The position numbers and the translations under genes are program-made. Of a stretch of 64,000 nt of DNA, positions 16,074 to 24,329 are shown in pieces (position 1 is the stretch's first letter; each line of letters starts with the position of its first letter). The stretch comes from Woeseiaceae bacterium (GTDB lineage Bacteria > Pseudomonadota > Gammaproteobacteria > Steroidobacterales > Woeseiaceae). The stretch spans positions 124,001-188,000 of the forward strand of contig JANQLK010000016.1 of assembly GCA_028280615.1 (NCBI GenBank). Reading direction: 5' to 3'. The notes under the pieces are model-generated. The model saw nothing but the letters and a program-made list of their open reading frames with translations, ran no database searches and was not told the DNA's origin.

Positions 16074-16148
16074 TGCGGTCATGTCGTCTGCCGAGCGTGC
16101 GTCGATACGCGCATGGAACGCAAGCAGTCGACAGGCGATATGACCGCA
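16074..16148. other. 75-bp imperfect hairpin, possible small RNA or bidirectional terminator
   Basis: The ends TGCGGTCAT (16074-16082) and ATGACCGCA (16140-16148) are perfectly complementary. Inside, TGTCGTCTGC pairs with GCAGTCGACA with one mismatch, and GCGTGCG pairs with CGCAAGC with one mismatch, leaving a loop around 16103-16118. On the plus strand it is followed by a T-rich stretch (TTCTTTTTA, 16154-16162), which would suit termination of a plus-strand transcript. No annotated gene enters it from the left on that strand, so a short RNA gene is possible. Confidence 0.45.
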
Positions 16149-16315
16149 ACCCGTTCTTTTTACCACATTTTCGCTGGGCGAACGGCGTCGGGGCGAGGCC
16201 GGGCCGGGGCGCGCTCATAGGCGCGGGAGCCGTCCCACCGCGTGACCAGCCCCGCCGCCATTGCCCCGCGAGTGTACGCCGCCGATCGAGCCGGTTTTCC
16301 CGGCCGAGCGCGGCA

Positions 16316-16343
16316 TTGCGGCGATCGCAGGAGCCGGTATGAT
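16316..16343 (+). promoter_or_regulatory. sigma-70-like promoter candidate for the phosphate operon
   Basis: TTGCGG (16316-16321) and TATGAT (16338-16343) are separated by 16 bp, close to the consensus hexamers and spacing. Transcription would start near 16350, about 80 bp before the ATG of the TIGR00153 gene. This is a match by eye only. Confidence 0.4.
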
Positions 16344-16430
16344 CTACGCTCCTGACGGCTGGCGCCGGGGCTGTGCCCGGTCCGCCGTCGCCTCAGGAAG
16401 GGTAGTCCGATCGTTCGTGCGGAGTTGTCG

Positions 16431-17105
16431 ATGACCAACGTCGTGTCAAATATCTTCGGGTCTTCGCCGGTCAGGCCGCTTGAAGACCACGTCGGAATCG
16501 TCAGCGATTGCGCGCAGAACCTCAAACCGCTGTTCGTCGCCGCCATCGGTGGCGACTGGGCCGCCGCCGAGCGCGTGCACGCCGAGGTCGAACATCTCGA
16601 GCAGCGTGCAGACGCGTTGAAAAAGCAGATTCGCCTGCATCTGCCGAAGAGCCTGTTCATGCCCGTGCCGCGACAGGATCTCCTGGAGCTGCTGCTCGCC
16701 CAGGACAAGATCGCCAACCTGACCCGCGACGTGGCCGGCACCATCCTGATCCGCAGGCTCGAGATCCCGGCGCCGATCGTCGACGACGTGCTGGCGTTCG
16801 TCGACCTGGTCGTCGAATCGGCGGAGCTCGCACGGCAGAGCGTCCACGAGCTCGACGAGCTGTTCGCGAGCGGCTTCCGCGGCGCCGAGGCCGAGCTCGT
16901 CGAGGGGCTGATCGAACGGCTCGACGCCATCGAGACCGAGACCGACCGGCGTCAGATCGAGATCGGCAAGAAACTCTTCGCGATCGAGGGCTCGCTCGAT
17001 CCCGTGCACGTCGTCTTCCTGTACCGGGTCATCGAGCAGACCGGCGACGTCGCGGACATGGCCGAGAGCGTAGGGCGGCGCCTGGAAGTGCTGCTGGCTC
17101 ACTGA
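16431..17105 (+). CDS. TIGR00153/DUF47 PhoU-like protein, Pit partner
   Basis: A 224-residue, almost entirely helical protein of the DUF47/TIGR00153 family, related in fold to PhoU. The N-terminus SNIFGSSPVRPLEDHV and the repeated E-x3-D pattern (HLEQRADALKKQIRLHLPKSLFMPVPR, split around residues 55-80) are typical. Members are nearly always encoded just before a Pit transporter and are thought to control its activity. Pit follows after 85 bp on the same strand, as expected. I chose ATG at 16431; a TTG at 16425 is in frame but adds only two residues. Regulation by phosphate is expected but I see no clear Pho box. Confidence 0.93.
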   Translation: MTNVVSNIFGSSPVRPLEDHVGIVSDCAQNLKPLFVAAIGGDWAAAERVHAEVEHLEQRADALKKQIRLHLPKSLFMPVPRQDLLELLLAQDKIANLTRDVAGTILIRRLEIPAPIVDDVLAFVDLVVESAELARQSVHELDELFASGFRGAEAELVEGLIERLDAIETETDRRQIEIGKKLFAIEGSLDPVHVVFLYRVIEQTGDVADMAESVGRRLEVLLAH

Positions 17106-17190
17106 TTTATCCGGACAGGGCAGGGCCGCATCGACAGCGTCCGCCCAAGAACAACAAAAACGATGGGGTTGACGGCCGCCGGGCGACGGG

Positions 17191-18441
17191 ATGGAAGCTG
17201 AACTCATATATATAGGACTGGCTGCCGTGTTCGGCATCTTCATGGCCTGGGGCATCGGCGCCAACGACGTCGCCAATGCCATGGCGACGTCGGTCGGATC
17301 CAGAGCGCTGACGATCAAGCAGGCGATACTGGTCGCGGCCGTCTTCGAGTTCCTGGGAGCCGTGCTGGCAGGCGGCGCCGTCACGTCGACGATCCGCAAG
17401 GGAATCGTCGACTCGAGCCTGTTGGAAGGATCTCCCGAACTCCTGATTTACGGCATGCTCTCGGCCCTGCTTGCGGCAGGCACCTGGCTGCTCGTGGCGT
17501 CGCGCAAGGGCTGGCCCGTGTCGACGACGCATTCGATCGTCGGTGCGATCGTCGGCTTTGCCGCCGTCGGCATCGGCGTCGACGCGGTCAAGTGGGGCCA
17601 GGTGGGCACGATCGTGATGAGCTGGGTCGTCTCGCCGCTCACGGCCGGCTTCATCGCCTTCCTGATCTACCAGTCGGTGCTGCGCCTGGTTCTGCAGCAC
17701 GACAATCCGCTCGCCAGGGCCAAGCGCTGGGTGCCCGTGTACATCTTTCTCGCGGCGTTCACGATCACGCTCGTCACGATCCTCAAGGGCCTGAGCCACG
17801 TAGGACTCGATATCGATACGCGCGACAGCTATTTGCTGGCCGCAGGGATCGCCGTGATCATTGCCTCGATCGGCGCCTTCTTCATTCAGCGCATCGAGGC
17901 CGATTCCGAGGCCGAGCAGGACCAGCATTTTCACACCGTCGAGCGAGTGTTCGGCATCCTCATGGTCATCACGGCCTGTTCCATGGCTTTCGCACACGGT
18001 TCCAATGACGTAGCCAACGCGATCGGGCCGCTGGCGGCCGTGGTCAGCGTCGCCCAGTCCGGCGTCATCGCGGCGCAGTCGGCGTTGCCTATCTGGATTC
18101 TGTTCGTCGGCGGCGTCGGCATCGTGATCGGCCTCGCGACCTTCGGCCGGCACGTTATCGCGACCGTCGGCAAGAAGATCACCCACCTCACGCCGAGCCG
18201 CGGATTCGCGGCCGAGCTTGCGGCGGCGACCACGATCGTCATCGCATCGGGGACCGGCATACCCATTTCGACCACGCATACGCTCGTAGGCGCGGTCCTG
18301 GGTGTTGGGCTTGCCCGCGGCATCGAGGCCATCGACCTGCGCGTCGTCGCCAACATCTTCGTGTCCTGGGTAGTCACGATCCCGGCCGGCGCCGTGCTGG
18401 CCATCACCTTCTTCTTCCTCTTCCAAGCCGTTCTGCCTTGA
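17191..18441 (+). CDS. low-affinity inorganic phosphate transporter, Pit family
   Basis: A 416-residue inner-membrane PiT-family transporter. The two PHO4 signature repeats are visible: GANDVANAMATSVGS near the N-terminus and GSNDVANAIGP near residue 270, each followed later by a STTHSIVGA or STTHTLVGA loop. Around ten transmembrane helices are expected, with a hydrophilic loop around residues 220-250. It probably imports a neutral metal-phosphate complex driven by protons. It follows the TIGR00153 partner, and its TGA stop overlaps the TTG start of the next gene (TTGA). Length is a little below that of E. coli PitA (about 499), which has a longer central loop. Confidence 0.94.
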   Translation: MEAELIYIGLAAVFGIFMAWGIGANDVANAMATSVGSRALTIKQAILVAAVFEFLGAVLAGGAVTSTIRKGIVDSSLLEGSPELLIYGMLSALLAAGTWLLVASRKGWPVSTTHSIVGAIVGFAAVGIGVDAVKWGQVGTIVMSWVVSPLTAGFIAFLIYQSVLRLVLQHDNPLARAKRWVPVYIFLAAFTITLVTILKGLSHVGLDIDTRDSYLLAAGIAVIIASIGAFFIQRIEADSEAEQDQHFHTVERVFGILMVITACSMAFAHGSNDVANAIGPLAAVVSVAQSGVIAAQSALPIWILFVGGVGIVIGLATFGRHVIATVGKKITHLTPSRGFAAELAAATTIVIASGTGIPISTTHTLVGAVLGVGLARGIEAIDLRVVANIFVSWVVTIPAGAVLAITFFFLFQAVLP

Positions 18442-19709
18442 CGTTCACGACGGGCGCACGCCGCTACACGATGGCGATTCTCGCCATCGTGTACATGTTC
18501 AACTTCGTCGACCGGCAGATTCTCGCGATCCTGCTGCCGGCCATAAAGGCCGAGTTCAACACCAGCGACGCGATGCTCGGATTCCTGAGCGGCACGGCGT
18601 TCGCGCTGTTTTACATCACGCTGAGCGTGCCCGTGGCGCAGCTTGCCGACCGCTACAGTCGCCGCAACCTCATCGCCGCGGCGGTCGCGATCTGGAGCGG
18701 GATGACGGCGCTTTCCGGCTTCGCGCAGAACATCGGGCAGTTGGCGCTGGCGCGCATCGGCGTCGGTATCGGCGAGGCCGGCTGCAGCCCGCCCGCGCAT
18801 TCGATGATCGCGGACCTCTACCCGCCGGCCGAGCGATCCACTGCCATGGGGCTTTATACGCTCGGCATTTCGGCGGGCATCATGCTTGCCTACCTGGCCG
18901 GCGGTTGGGTCGTCGAAAACCTGGGTTGGCGTGAGGCCTTCGTCATCGTCGGCGTCCCGGGCCTCGCGCTCGCGGCGCTCGTGAGGTTCACGCTCGCCGA
19001 GCCCGTGCGCGGCGCCTCGGAGGGCAGGACGGACCGCCGCACGCAGCCCGGACTCGGCGACGTGATTCGGATCCTCGTAACGCGCCGCTCCTTCTTGCAC
19101 ATGGGCGTGGCGGCGGGGCTCTGTTCATTCGTCGGCTACTCGGTCATCAATTTCATGCCGACGTTCATGGCGCGCAGTCACGGCATGGGCTTCGCCGAAT
19201 TAGGTCTCTGGCTCGGCATCATCATCGGCGTTGCCGGCGGGGCGGGATTCCTTGGCGGCGGCTACCTGGCGGACCGGATCGGCCGGCGCGGGCAGCAACG
19301 GGCGTTTCGTTTTCTCTGCCTCGCGATGCTGGTTACTGCCGTGTTTTATGCGGGCGTGTTTCTTGCCCCGTCCGCGTCAGTGGCGCTCTGTCTGTTCGTG
19401 CTGCCCGCAATGATCTCGAACGTCTACCTGGCGCCGGTGCTCGCACAGGCGCAGGGTCTCGTAGGGCTGCGTATGCGCGCGGTCGCGTCGGCGCTGATGC
19501 TGCTCCTGATCAACACGATCGGCCTCGCGCTCGGCCCGCCCGCGACGGGTGCGCTGAGCGACGCGCTCGCCGGCACGTTCGGCAGCGAGTCCATGCGCTT
19601 GAGCCTGTTGGCCGTGGGCACGATCGTGTTGCCGTGGGCGGCGCTGCACTACCGGCTTGCCGGCAAAACGATCGAGGCCGACCTCGCGCGCGCCGCGGAG
19701 CAGGACTAG
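18438..19709 (+). CDS. MFS transporter, spinster-like
   Basis: A 423-residue twelve-helix major-facilitator protein. The N-terminal YMFNFVDRQILAILLPAIK and the loop-2/3 motif QLADRYSRRNLIA, followed by ARIGVGIGEAGCSPPAHSMIADLYPPAER, are characteristic of the spinster-like branch, common in proteobacterial degradation clusters and not assigned to one substrate. It begins with TTG overlapping the Pit stop codon by 4 bp, so it should be translated from the same message. Nothing in the neighbourhood fixes the substrate; lipids, organic anions or aromatic compounds are all possible. Confidence 0.9.
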   Translation: MTFTTGARRYTMAILAIVYMFNFVDRQILAILLPAIKAEFNTSDAMLGFLSGTAFALFYITLSVPVAQLADRYSRRNLIAAAVAIWSGMTALSGFAQNIGQLALARIGVGIGEAGCSPPAHSMIADLYPPAERSTAMGLYTLGISAGIMLAYLAGGWVVENLGWREAFVIVGVPGLALAALVRFTLAEPVRGASEGRTDRRTQPGLGDVIRILVTRRSFLHMGVAAGLCSFVGYSVINFMPTFMARSHGMGFAELGLWLGIIIGVAGGAGFLGGGYLADRIGRRGQQRAFRFLCLAMLVTAVFYAGVFLAPSASVALCLFVLPAMISNVYLAPVLAQAQGLVGLRMRAVASALMLLLINTIGLALGPPATGALSDALAGTFGSESMRLSLLAVGTIVLPWAALHYRLAGKTIEADLARAAEQD

Positions 19710-19726
19710 CTCGCAGGCGTGGTACC

Positions 19727-21727
19727 ATGGCCGCGGCCGTGGCGGTAAGGAAAAACAAGATCAAAGCTGCAACCCTGGTGGCGCACTGCCGAGGCATTCT
19801 CCGCGCCGCAACGCTACTCGCGGCACTCGCAGCCGCGCCGTTTGCAAGCGCCGTCGAGATCGATGCGCCGAAGGTGTTTTTGAGCGGCATCCCCGCGACC
19901 GTGACGGTCACCGACGTGGCACCGGGCGCCGATGTCCGCCTCGACGTCGGCGGTGAGCGCTATCTCGCCGGCGCCGACGTTGACGGGCAGGCAGTTTTCG
20001 ACGAACTGGTCGTCGCGGCGACGGGCAGCGTGAACGTGAACGCCTCGAGCGGCGGGGCCAGCGCCGGCACGAGCGTGCGCGTGATTCCGGGCTGGATCTC
20101 CGTGATGCCGCCGCTGTTGGCGATCTTCATCGCGCTCGTGTTCAGAAACGTGATCCCCGCGTTGCTCATGGGCATGTGGCTCGGCGCGACCGCCATGCAG
20201 TCATTCACGCTCGAAGGCGCGCTCTGGGGTCTGCTGGACAGTTTTCAGGTGTACACCGGGGGTGCGATCGCCGATGCCGATCACGCATCGATTATCCTGT
20301 TCACGATGATGATCGGCGGCATGGTTGGCATCATCACGCGCAACGGCGGCATGGCAAGCGTCGTGCGCCTGATCGTCAGCCGGGCGAAGACCGCGATCGG
20401 CGGTCAGGTGGCCGTGTGGCTCATGGGCCTCATGATTTTCTTCGACGACTATTCCAACACGCTGGTCGTCGGCAACACCGCGCGCTCGCTGACCGATTCG
20501 CTCAGGGTCTCGAGGGAGAAACTCGCCTACATCGTCGACTCCACGGCCGCGCCCGTCGCGTGTGTTGCGCTGATCACGACCTGGATCGGCTACCAGATCG
20601 GCCTGATCGACCAGGCATTGTCCTCGGTCGACGGGCTCGCCCACCTGAGTGCCTACGGCGTGTTTCTCGATTCGTTGCCGTACGCGTTCTACCCGATCCT
20701 GGCGATTGCCTTCGTTCTGCTCGTATCGGCGACCGGGCTCGACTACGGCCCGATGCTCAAGGCGGAGGTCCGGGCCAGGAACGGCCAGGTGAAACCCGTG
20801 GCGAAGGATGCGCTGCCATCCATCGAGGGCGAGGATCTCAAGCCGAAGGAGAATATTCCGCTGCGCGCACTGAATGCGTTCGTTCCGATCCTCGTGCTGA
20901 TCTTCGCGCTGGGGGTCAGCCTGACCGCGCTGGGCATCGCGGACCTCAAGGCAGAGGGTCGGACGGACGGCTTCACGCTGACCAGGATCCTCGAGGCGAC
21001 CGATCCGTACAAGTCGATGATGTATGCATCCTTCGTCGCCGTGCTGGCCGCGGCGGGCATGTCGATCGGACAGCGCATCCTGTCGATGCACGAGACCGTC
21101 GATGCCTGGTACGGCGGCGTTCGCGCGACGCTGTTCGGCATGATCATCCTGGTGCTCGCATGGTCACTGTCCGACGTGACCACCGACCTCAGCACGGCCC
21201 GCTTTCTCGTCACGATCCTGGCTGACTCGCTGCCCGTGGCGCTCGTTCCGGTTATCGTCTTCGTGCTCGCTGCCGTCACGGCCTTCACGACCGGCACGAG
21301 CTGGGGCGCCATGGCGATCCTCGTGCCGTTGGTCGTCCCGCTGACGTGGGCCGTCATGATGACCAACGGCATGGCCGACGACACGGGCATGCACATCCTG
21401 TTCTCGGCTATTTCCTGCAGCCTCGCGGGTGCCGTCTGGGGCGACCACTGTTCGCCGATTTCGGACACGACGGTGCTGTCGTCGGTCGCAAGCGGCTGCA
21501 ACCACATCGAGCACGTCCGAACGCAGCTGCCGTACGCGTTGACGGTCGGCGCGGTCGCGATCTTTGTCGGCACGATTCCCGGCGGTTACGGTCTGCCGCC
21601 GTGGATATCGCTACTCGCCGGCATGGCCATACTCGTGGCGTTCCTGAAGTACGTCGGCAGGAGCGCGGACCGCGTCGCCGAAGCCGCTTTTGCTCCGGAC
21701 GACGCGCGTGGGCAGGTAGGGGTGTAG
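19727..21727 (+). CDS. NhaC-family antiporter with extracytoplasmic N-terminal domain
   Basis: A 666-residue membrane protein. The C-terminal 550 residues are an NhaC-type Na+/H+ antiporter domain, with the ion-coupling-region signatures FFDDYSNTLVVGNTARSLTD and WGDHCSPISDTTVLSS. Before it stand a signal peptide (about 1-42, ending ASA) and about 80 residues of beta-rich sequence (IDAPKVFLSGIPATVTV ...) resembling an Ig-like domain, which would lie outside the cytoplasmic membrane. I chose ATG at 19727; the ORF continues upstream only as an antisense-like extension overlapping the MFS gene. It is directly followed (2 bp) by an agmatinase-family gene. NhaC-family members include organic-ion exchangers, so transport of arginine, agmatine or their products in exchange for Na+ or H+ is a reasonable guess. 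Confidence 0.87.
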   Translation: MAAAVAVRKNKIKAATLVAHCRGILRAATLLAALAAAPFASAVEIDAPKVFLSGIPATVTVTDVAPGADVRLDVGGERYLAGADVDGQAVFDELVVAATGSVNVNASSGGASAGTSVRVIPGWISVMPPLLAIFIALVFRNVIPALLMGMWLGATAMQSFTLEGALWGLLDSFQVYTGGAIADADHASIILFTMMIGGMVGIITRNGGMASVVRLIVSRAKTAIGGQVAVWLMGLMIFFDDYSNTLVVGNTARSLTDSLRVSREKLAYIVDSTAAPVACVALITTWIGYQIGLIDQALSSVDGLAHLSAYGVFLDSLPYAFYPILAIAFVLLVSATGLDYGPMLKAEVRARNGQVKPVAKDALPSIEGEDLKPKENIPLRALNAFVPILVLIFALGVSLTALGIADLKAEGRTDGFTLTRILEATDPYKSMMYASFVAVLAAAGMSIGQRILSMHETVDAWYGGVRATLFGMIILVLAWSLSDVTTDLSTARFLVTILADSLPVALVPVIVFVLAAVTAFTTGTSWGAMAILVPLVVPLTWAVMMTNGMADDTGMHILFSAISCSLAGAVWGDHCSPISDTTVLSSVASGCNHIEHVRTQLPYALTVGAVAIFVGTIPGGYGLPPWISLLAGMAILVAFLKYVGRSADRVAEAAFAPDDARGQVGV

Positions 21728-21729
21728 AC

Positions 21730-22698
21730 CTGGACAAATTCGGCAACGACTACGCAATCACCCGCGAGGATCTGCTCGGTACGACGCCGGAGCCGACCTT
21801 CGCGGGCGTGACCTCGTTCATGCGCCGCAAGTACACGCGCGATCTCACGGGCGTTGACGTTGCCGTGACGGGCATACCGCTGGACACGGCGACGACCAAC
21901 CGCCCCGGCGCGAGGTTCGGTCCGCGGTCGATCCGCGCGGCGTCGACGATCATGGCCTGGGAGCGCCCCTACGGCATGGCGTTCGACCCGTTCGATCGGC
22001 TTGCCGTGGCGGACTACGGTGACTGTTTCTTCGATCACGGCGACCCGCAGTCCGTGCCCGACAAGATCGAGGCGCATGCCCGCGAGATCATCGATAAGGG
22101 TCCCGCGCTCCTGTCGCTCGGCGGCGACCACTTCGTGTCCTATCCGCTGCTTAAGGCGCACGCCGCGCGGTACGGTAAGCCATTGTCGCTACTACATTTC
22201 GACGCGCACAGTGACACCTGGGCCGACACCAACGATCGTATCGACCATGGCACGATGTTCTTCTGGGCAGCCAAATACGGTCTCGTCGATCCGGCAAGCT
22301 CGGTCCAGGTGGGCCTGCGGACGGCAAATCCGGACACGCTGGGCTTCAACGTCATCGACGCGCCCGAGGTTCACGATTTGGGCGTAGCAGCCGTGGTCGC
22401 GCGCATACGCGGGGTTGTAGGTGACCGGCCCGTGTACCTGACCTTCGACATCGACTGCCTGGACCCGAGCGTCGCGCCCGGCACGGGCACGCCGGTGTGC
22501 GGCGGGCTGAGCAGTCACCAGGCGCTGTCTATCCTGCGCGGACTTGCCGGCATCAATGTCGTGGGCATGGATGTCGTCGAGGTGGCGCCACAATACGACG
22601 TCGCCGAGATTACCTCACTGGCGGCGGCTCACGTCGCCATGGAAATGCTCGGTTTATACGCGTCGCGTAGCGAACGACGACCCACCGCTACTCGGTAG
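21730..22698 (+). CDS. agmatinase/ureohydrolase family protein
   Basis: A manganese ureohydrolase of about 322 residues that splits a guanidino compound to urea and an amine. Metal-binding motifs are GGDHFVSYP, FDAHSDTW and FDIDCLDPSVAPGTGTP; the N-terminal stretch GARFGPRSIRAAS and the C-terminal GMDVVEVAPQYD are typical of SpeB-type agmatinases. The start is not obvious: no ATG, GTG or TTG lies near the expected N-terminus (LDKFGNDYAITRED), so I place it at CTG 21730, just past the nhaC stop. The long ATG ORF beginning at 21346 is the antiporter gene read in the wrong frame. Agmatine is the usual substrate, but guanidinobutyrate or other guanidines cannot be excluded. It may consume arginine derivatives released from cyanophycin. 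Confidence 0.9.
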   Translation: MDKFGNDYAITREDLLGTTPEPTFAGVTSFMRRKYTRDLTGVDVAVTGIPLDTATTNRPGARFGPRSIRAASTIMAWERPYGMAFDPFDRLAVADYGDCFFDHGDPQSVPDKIEAHAREIIDKGPALLSLGGDHFVSYPLLKAHAARYGKPLSLLHFDAHSDTWADTNDRIDHGTMFFWAAKYGLVDPASSVQVGLRTANPDTLGFNVIDAPEVHDLGVAAVVARIRGVVGDRPVYLTFDIDCLDPSVAPGTGTPVCGGLSSHQALSILRGLAGINVVGMDVVEVAPQYDVAEITSLAAAHVAMEMLGLYASRSERRPTATR

Positions 22699-22737
22699 GC
22701 CTCTACCCCGGCGCGACGGCCGGGGCAGACGCGCGGT

Positions 22738-23073
22738 TCAGACGAGTCTATCGAGTCCCGCGGCGTAGTCGTCCTTCGGGCGGACGCCGACAAAGGTGTC
22801 GACCACCTGGCCGTTGTCGAACAGCATGACCGTCGGAATCGAGCGAATACCGAACTGCTCGGCAACCTGCTGGTTCGCGTCGATGTCCACCTTGGCGACA
22901 ACGGCGCGGCCTTCGTAGTCGGCCGCGAGCGCTTCGATGGCCGGACCGAGAGCGCGACAGGGGGCGCACCATTCGGCCCAGAAATCGACCAGCACGGGCT
23001 GCTCGGCCTTGATGACCCGCTCGGCGAAGTCGCCGTCGGTCACGGCTATCGGTCGGCTTGCGGTTTCGTTCAT
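22738..23073 (-). CDS. thioredoxin
   Basis: A 111-residue classical thioredoxin domain with active site WCAPC (residues about 33-37), in place of the more usual WCGPC, and the cis-proline loop SIPTVMLF. The DxWAxWCAPCR context and the KVDIDANQQVAEQFGIRSIPT segment are standard. It reduces cytoplasmic disulfides with thioredoxin reductase. I chose ATG at 23073, preceded by GGAGCAGGATT, over a longer frame whose extra 31 residues look random. It converges on the ureohydrolase gene across a 39-bp gap containing a GC-rich hairpin (near 22705-22725) without T-tract. Confidence 0.93.
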   Translation of the reverse strand: MNETASRPIAVTDGDFAERVIKAEQPVLVDFWAEWCAPCRALGPAIEALAADYEGRAVVAKVDIDANQQVAEQFGIRSIPTVMLFDNGQVVDTFVGVRPKDDYAAGLDRLV

Positions 23074-23246
23074 AATCCTGCTCCTTGCATGCCCGCTCGA
23101 TGTCGACGGGCATTTTTCGACGTTTTGGCTGTCGGAGAGACGTAGTAGCGGTTCGCCGGGTTTCAAGGACCTGCCGCGTCGACGTCCGGGCCGGCCGAAG
23201 CGCCGGGGCCGGCCGGCACGGCGCCTGACCGCGGCGAGACCGCAGG

Positions 23247-24326
23247 ATGACAGCAGTGAATCACCAGAAACTCTTGGAATTCTTCGACAGGCGCCGCGAA
23301 GCCGGGCAGTCGCTCGTGCTTGCCACCGTCTACGAGACCGCGGGTTCGACCTACAGCAAGGCCGGCGCCCGCATGCTCATTGAAGCCGATGGAATCTTCC
23401 AGGGCATGCTGTCAGGCGGATGCCTCGAAGGCGACCTTGCCATTCGCTCGCGCGCGGTTTTGGAGACCGGCCGGCCGCAGCGGGTCGACTACGACCTGCG
23501 GCTCGAGAACGAAGATCTCTGGGGCCTGGGCGTCGGCTGCGACGGGATGATGCGGGTGTTCCTGCAGCCGCTTTTGCCCGCCGAAGACTACGCGCCGTTT
23601 GCTGCAATCGCCGAGCTCGCGCGCGGCCACAAGCGGGGCGTCGTGGCGACCGTCACGACGCCGGACAGCCCACTGTCCGGCGCGACGGCCGTGACCAACG
23701 GTGAATCCGAATCGGTCTCCGGCATCGATGGAGAGGCGGCCGCTGAACTGCTCGCGCTCGCCCGGGGCGCCCTCGGGGGACGCGACAGCGCGCGGCGCAA
23801 CGTCTCGCTTGCCGGCACGCACGCGTCCGTACTCATTGCGATCGCCGAGACCGTGCCGCGCCTCCTGATCCTCGGTGCAGGCCTTGACGCCGGACCCGTG
23901 TTGCGCATCGCCACGGAACTCGGCTGGCGGACCACGGTGGCCGATCATCGCCCGGGCTACCTCGAGCGCGGCGACCTCGCCGGCGCTGAGCGTGTCGTCT
24001 GCTCGCCGGCGGAAGCCATCGCCGACGGCGTCGACCTCGACACTTTCGATGCGGCAATCGTCATGAGCCATCACCTCGTCAGCGACGAACGCTACCTTGC
24101 CGCGCTCGCGACCGCGGACGTCCCGTACCTGGGACTACTCGGTCCGCCGGCGCGGCGCGATCGTATCCTGGACTCGCTCGGTGATTCGGCGGAGCGGCTC
24201 GGCGACCGTCTGCACGGACCCGCCGGCTTGGACCTGGGAGGCCGCGGCCCCGCGGCGATTGCGCTGTCAATCGTCGCCGAGATGCAGGCGCACCTCGCGG
24301 GTCGGTCACGATCCACTCTAAGATAA
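23247..24326 (+). CDS. XdhC/CoxF-family Moco maturation protein
   Basis: A 359-residue XdhC-type protein. The N-terminal XdhC_CoxI domain shows GSTYSKAGARMLI and GMLSGGCLEGDLA; the C-terminal Rossmann-like domain begins with PRLLILGAGLDAGPVLRIA. XdhC binds molybdenum cofactor, helps its sulfuration, and delivers it to xanthine-dehydrogenase-type hydroxylases. A MocA-like cytidylyltransferase and five moa/mob genes are encoded 12-15 kb further on, supporting use of a Mo hydroxylase, but no such hydroxylase is in the window. The gene ends 4 bp before the second 167-bp palindromic repeat. Confidence 0.9.
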   Translation: MTAVNHQKLLEFFDRRREAGQSLVLATVYETAGSTYSKAGARMLIEADGIFQGMLSGGCLEGDLAIRSRAVLETGRPQRVDYDLRLENEDLWGLGVGCDGMMRVFLQPLLPAEDYAPFAAIAELARGHKRGVVATVTTPDSPLSGATAVTNGESESVSGIDGEAAAELLALARGALGGRDSARRNVSLAGTHASVLIAIAETVPRLLILGAGLDAGPVLRIATELGWRTTVADHRPGYLERGDLAGAERVVCSPAEAIADGVDLDTFDAAIVMSHHLVSDERYLAALATADVPYLGLLGPPARRDRILDSLGDSAERLGDRLHGPAGLDLGGRGPAAIALSIVAEMQAHLAGRSRSTLR

Positions 24327-24329
24327 GTT

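Larger units (their letters stand above)
16000..16430. other. gene-free region with hairpin and promoter candidates
   Basis: The longest stretch without a credible protein gene. The short ORFs here have no family character. It separates the minus-strand EVE gene from the plus-strand phosphate operon and contains the hairpin at 16074-16148 and a sigma-70-like promoter at 16316-16343. In many gammaproteobacteria the 6S RNA gene lies near an EVE-domain gene, but I could not fold this region into a convincing 6S shape. Confidence 0.6.

Noticed and set aside
16000-16424. 6S RNA gene next to the EVE-domain gene
   Set aside because: The location would fit, but I could not form a 180-nt duplex with the central bubble on either strand; only a 75-nt hairpin is clear.
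21346-22698. A 450-residue ureohydrolase beginning at the ATG at 21346
   Set aside because: The first 128 residues are the antiporter gene in another frame; homology character starts only at about 21730.
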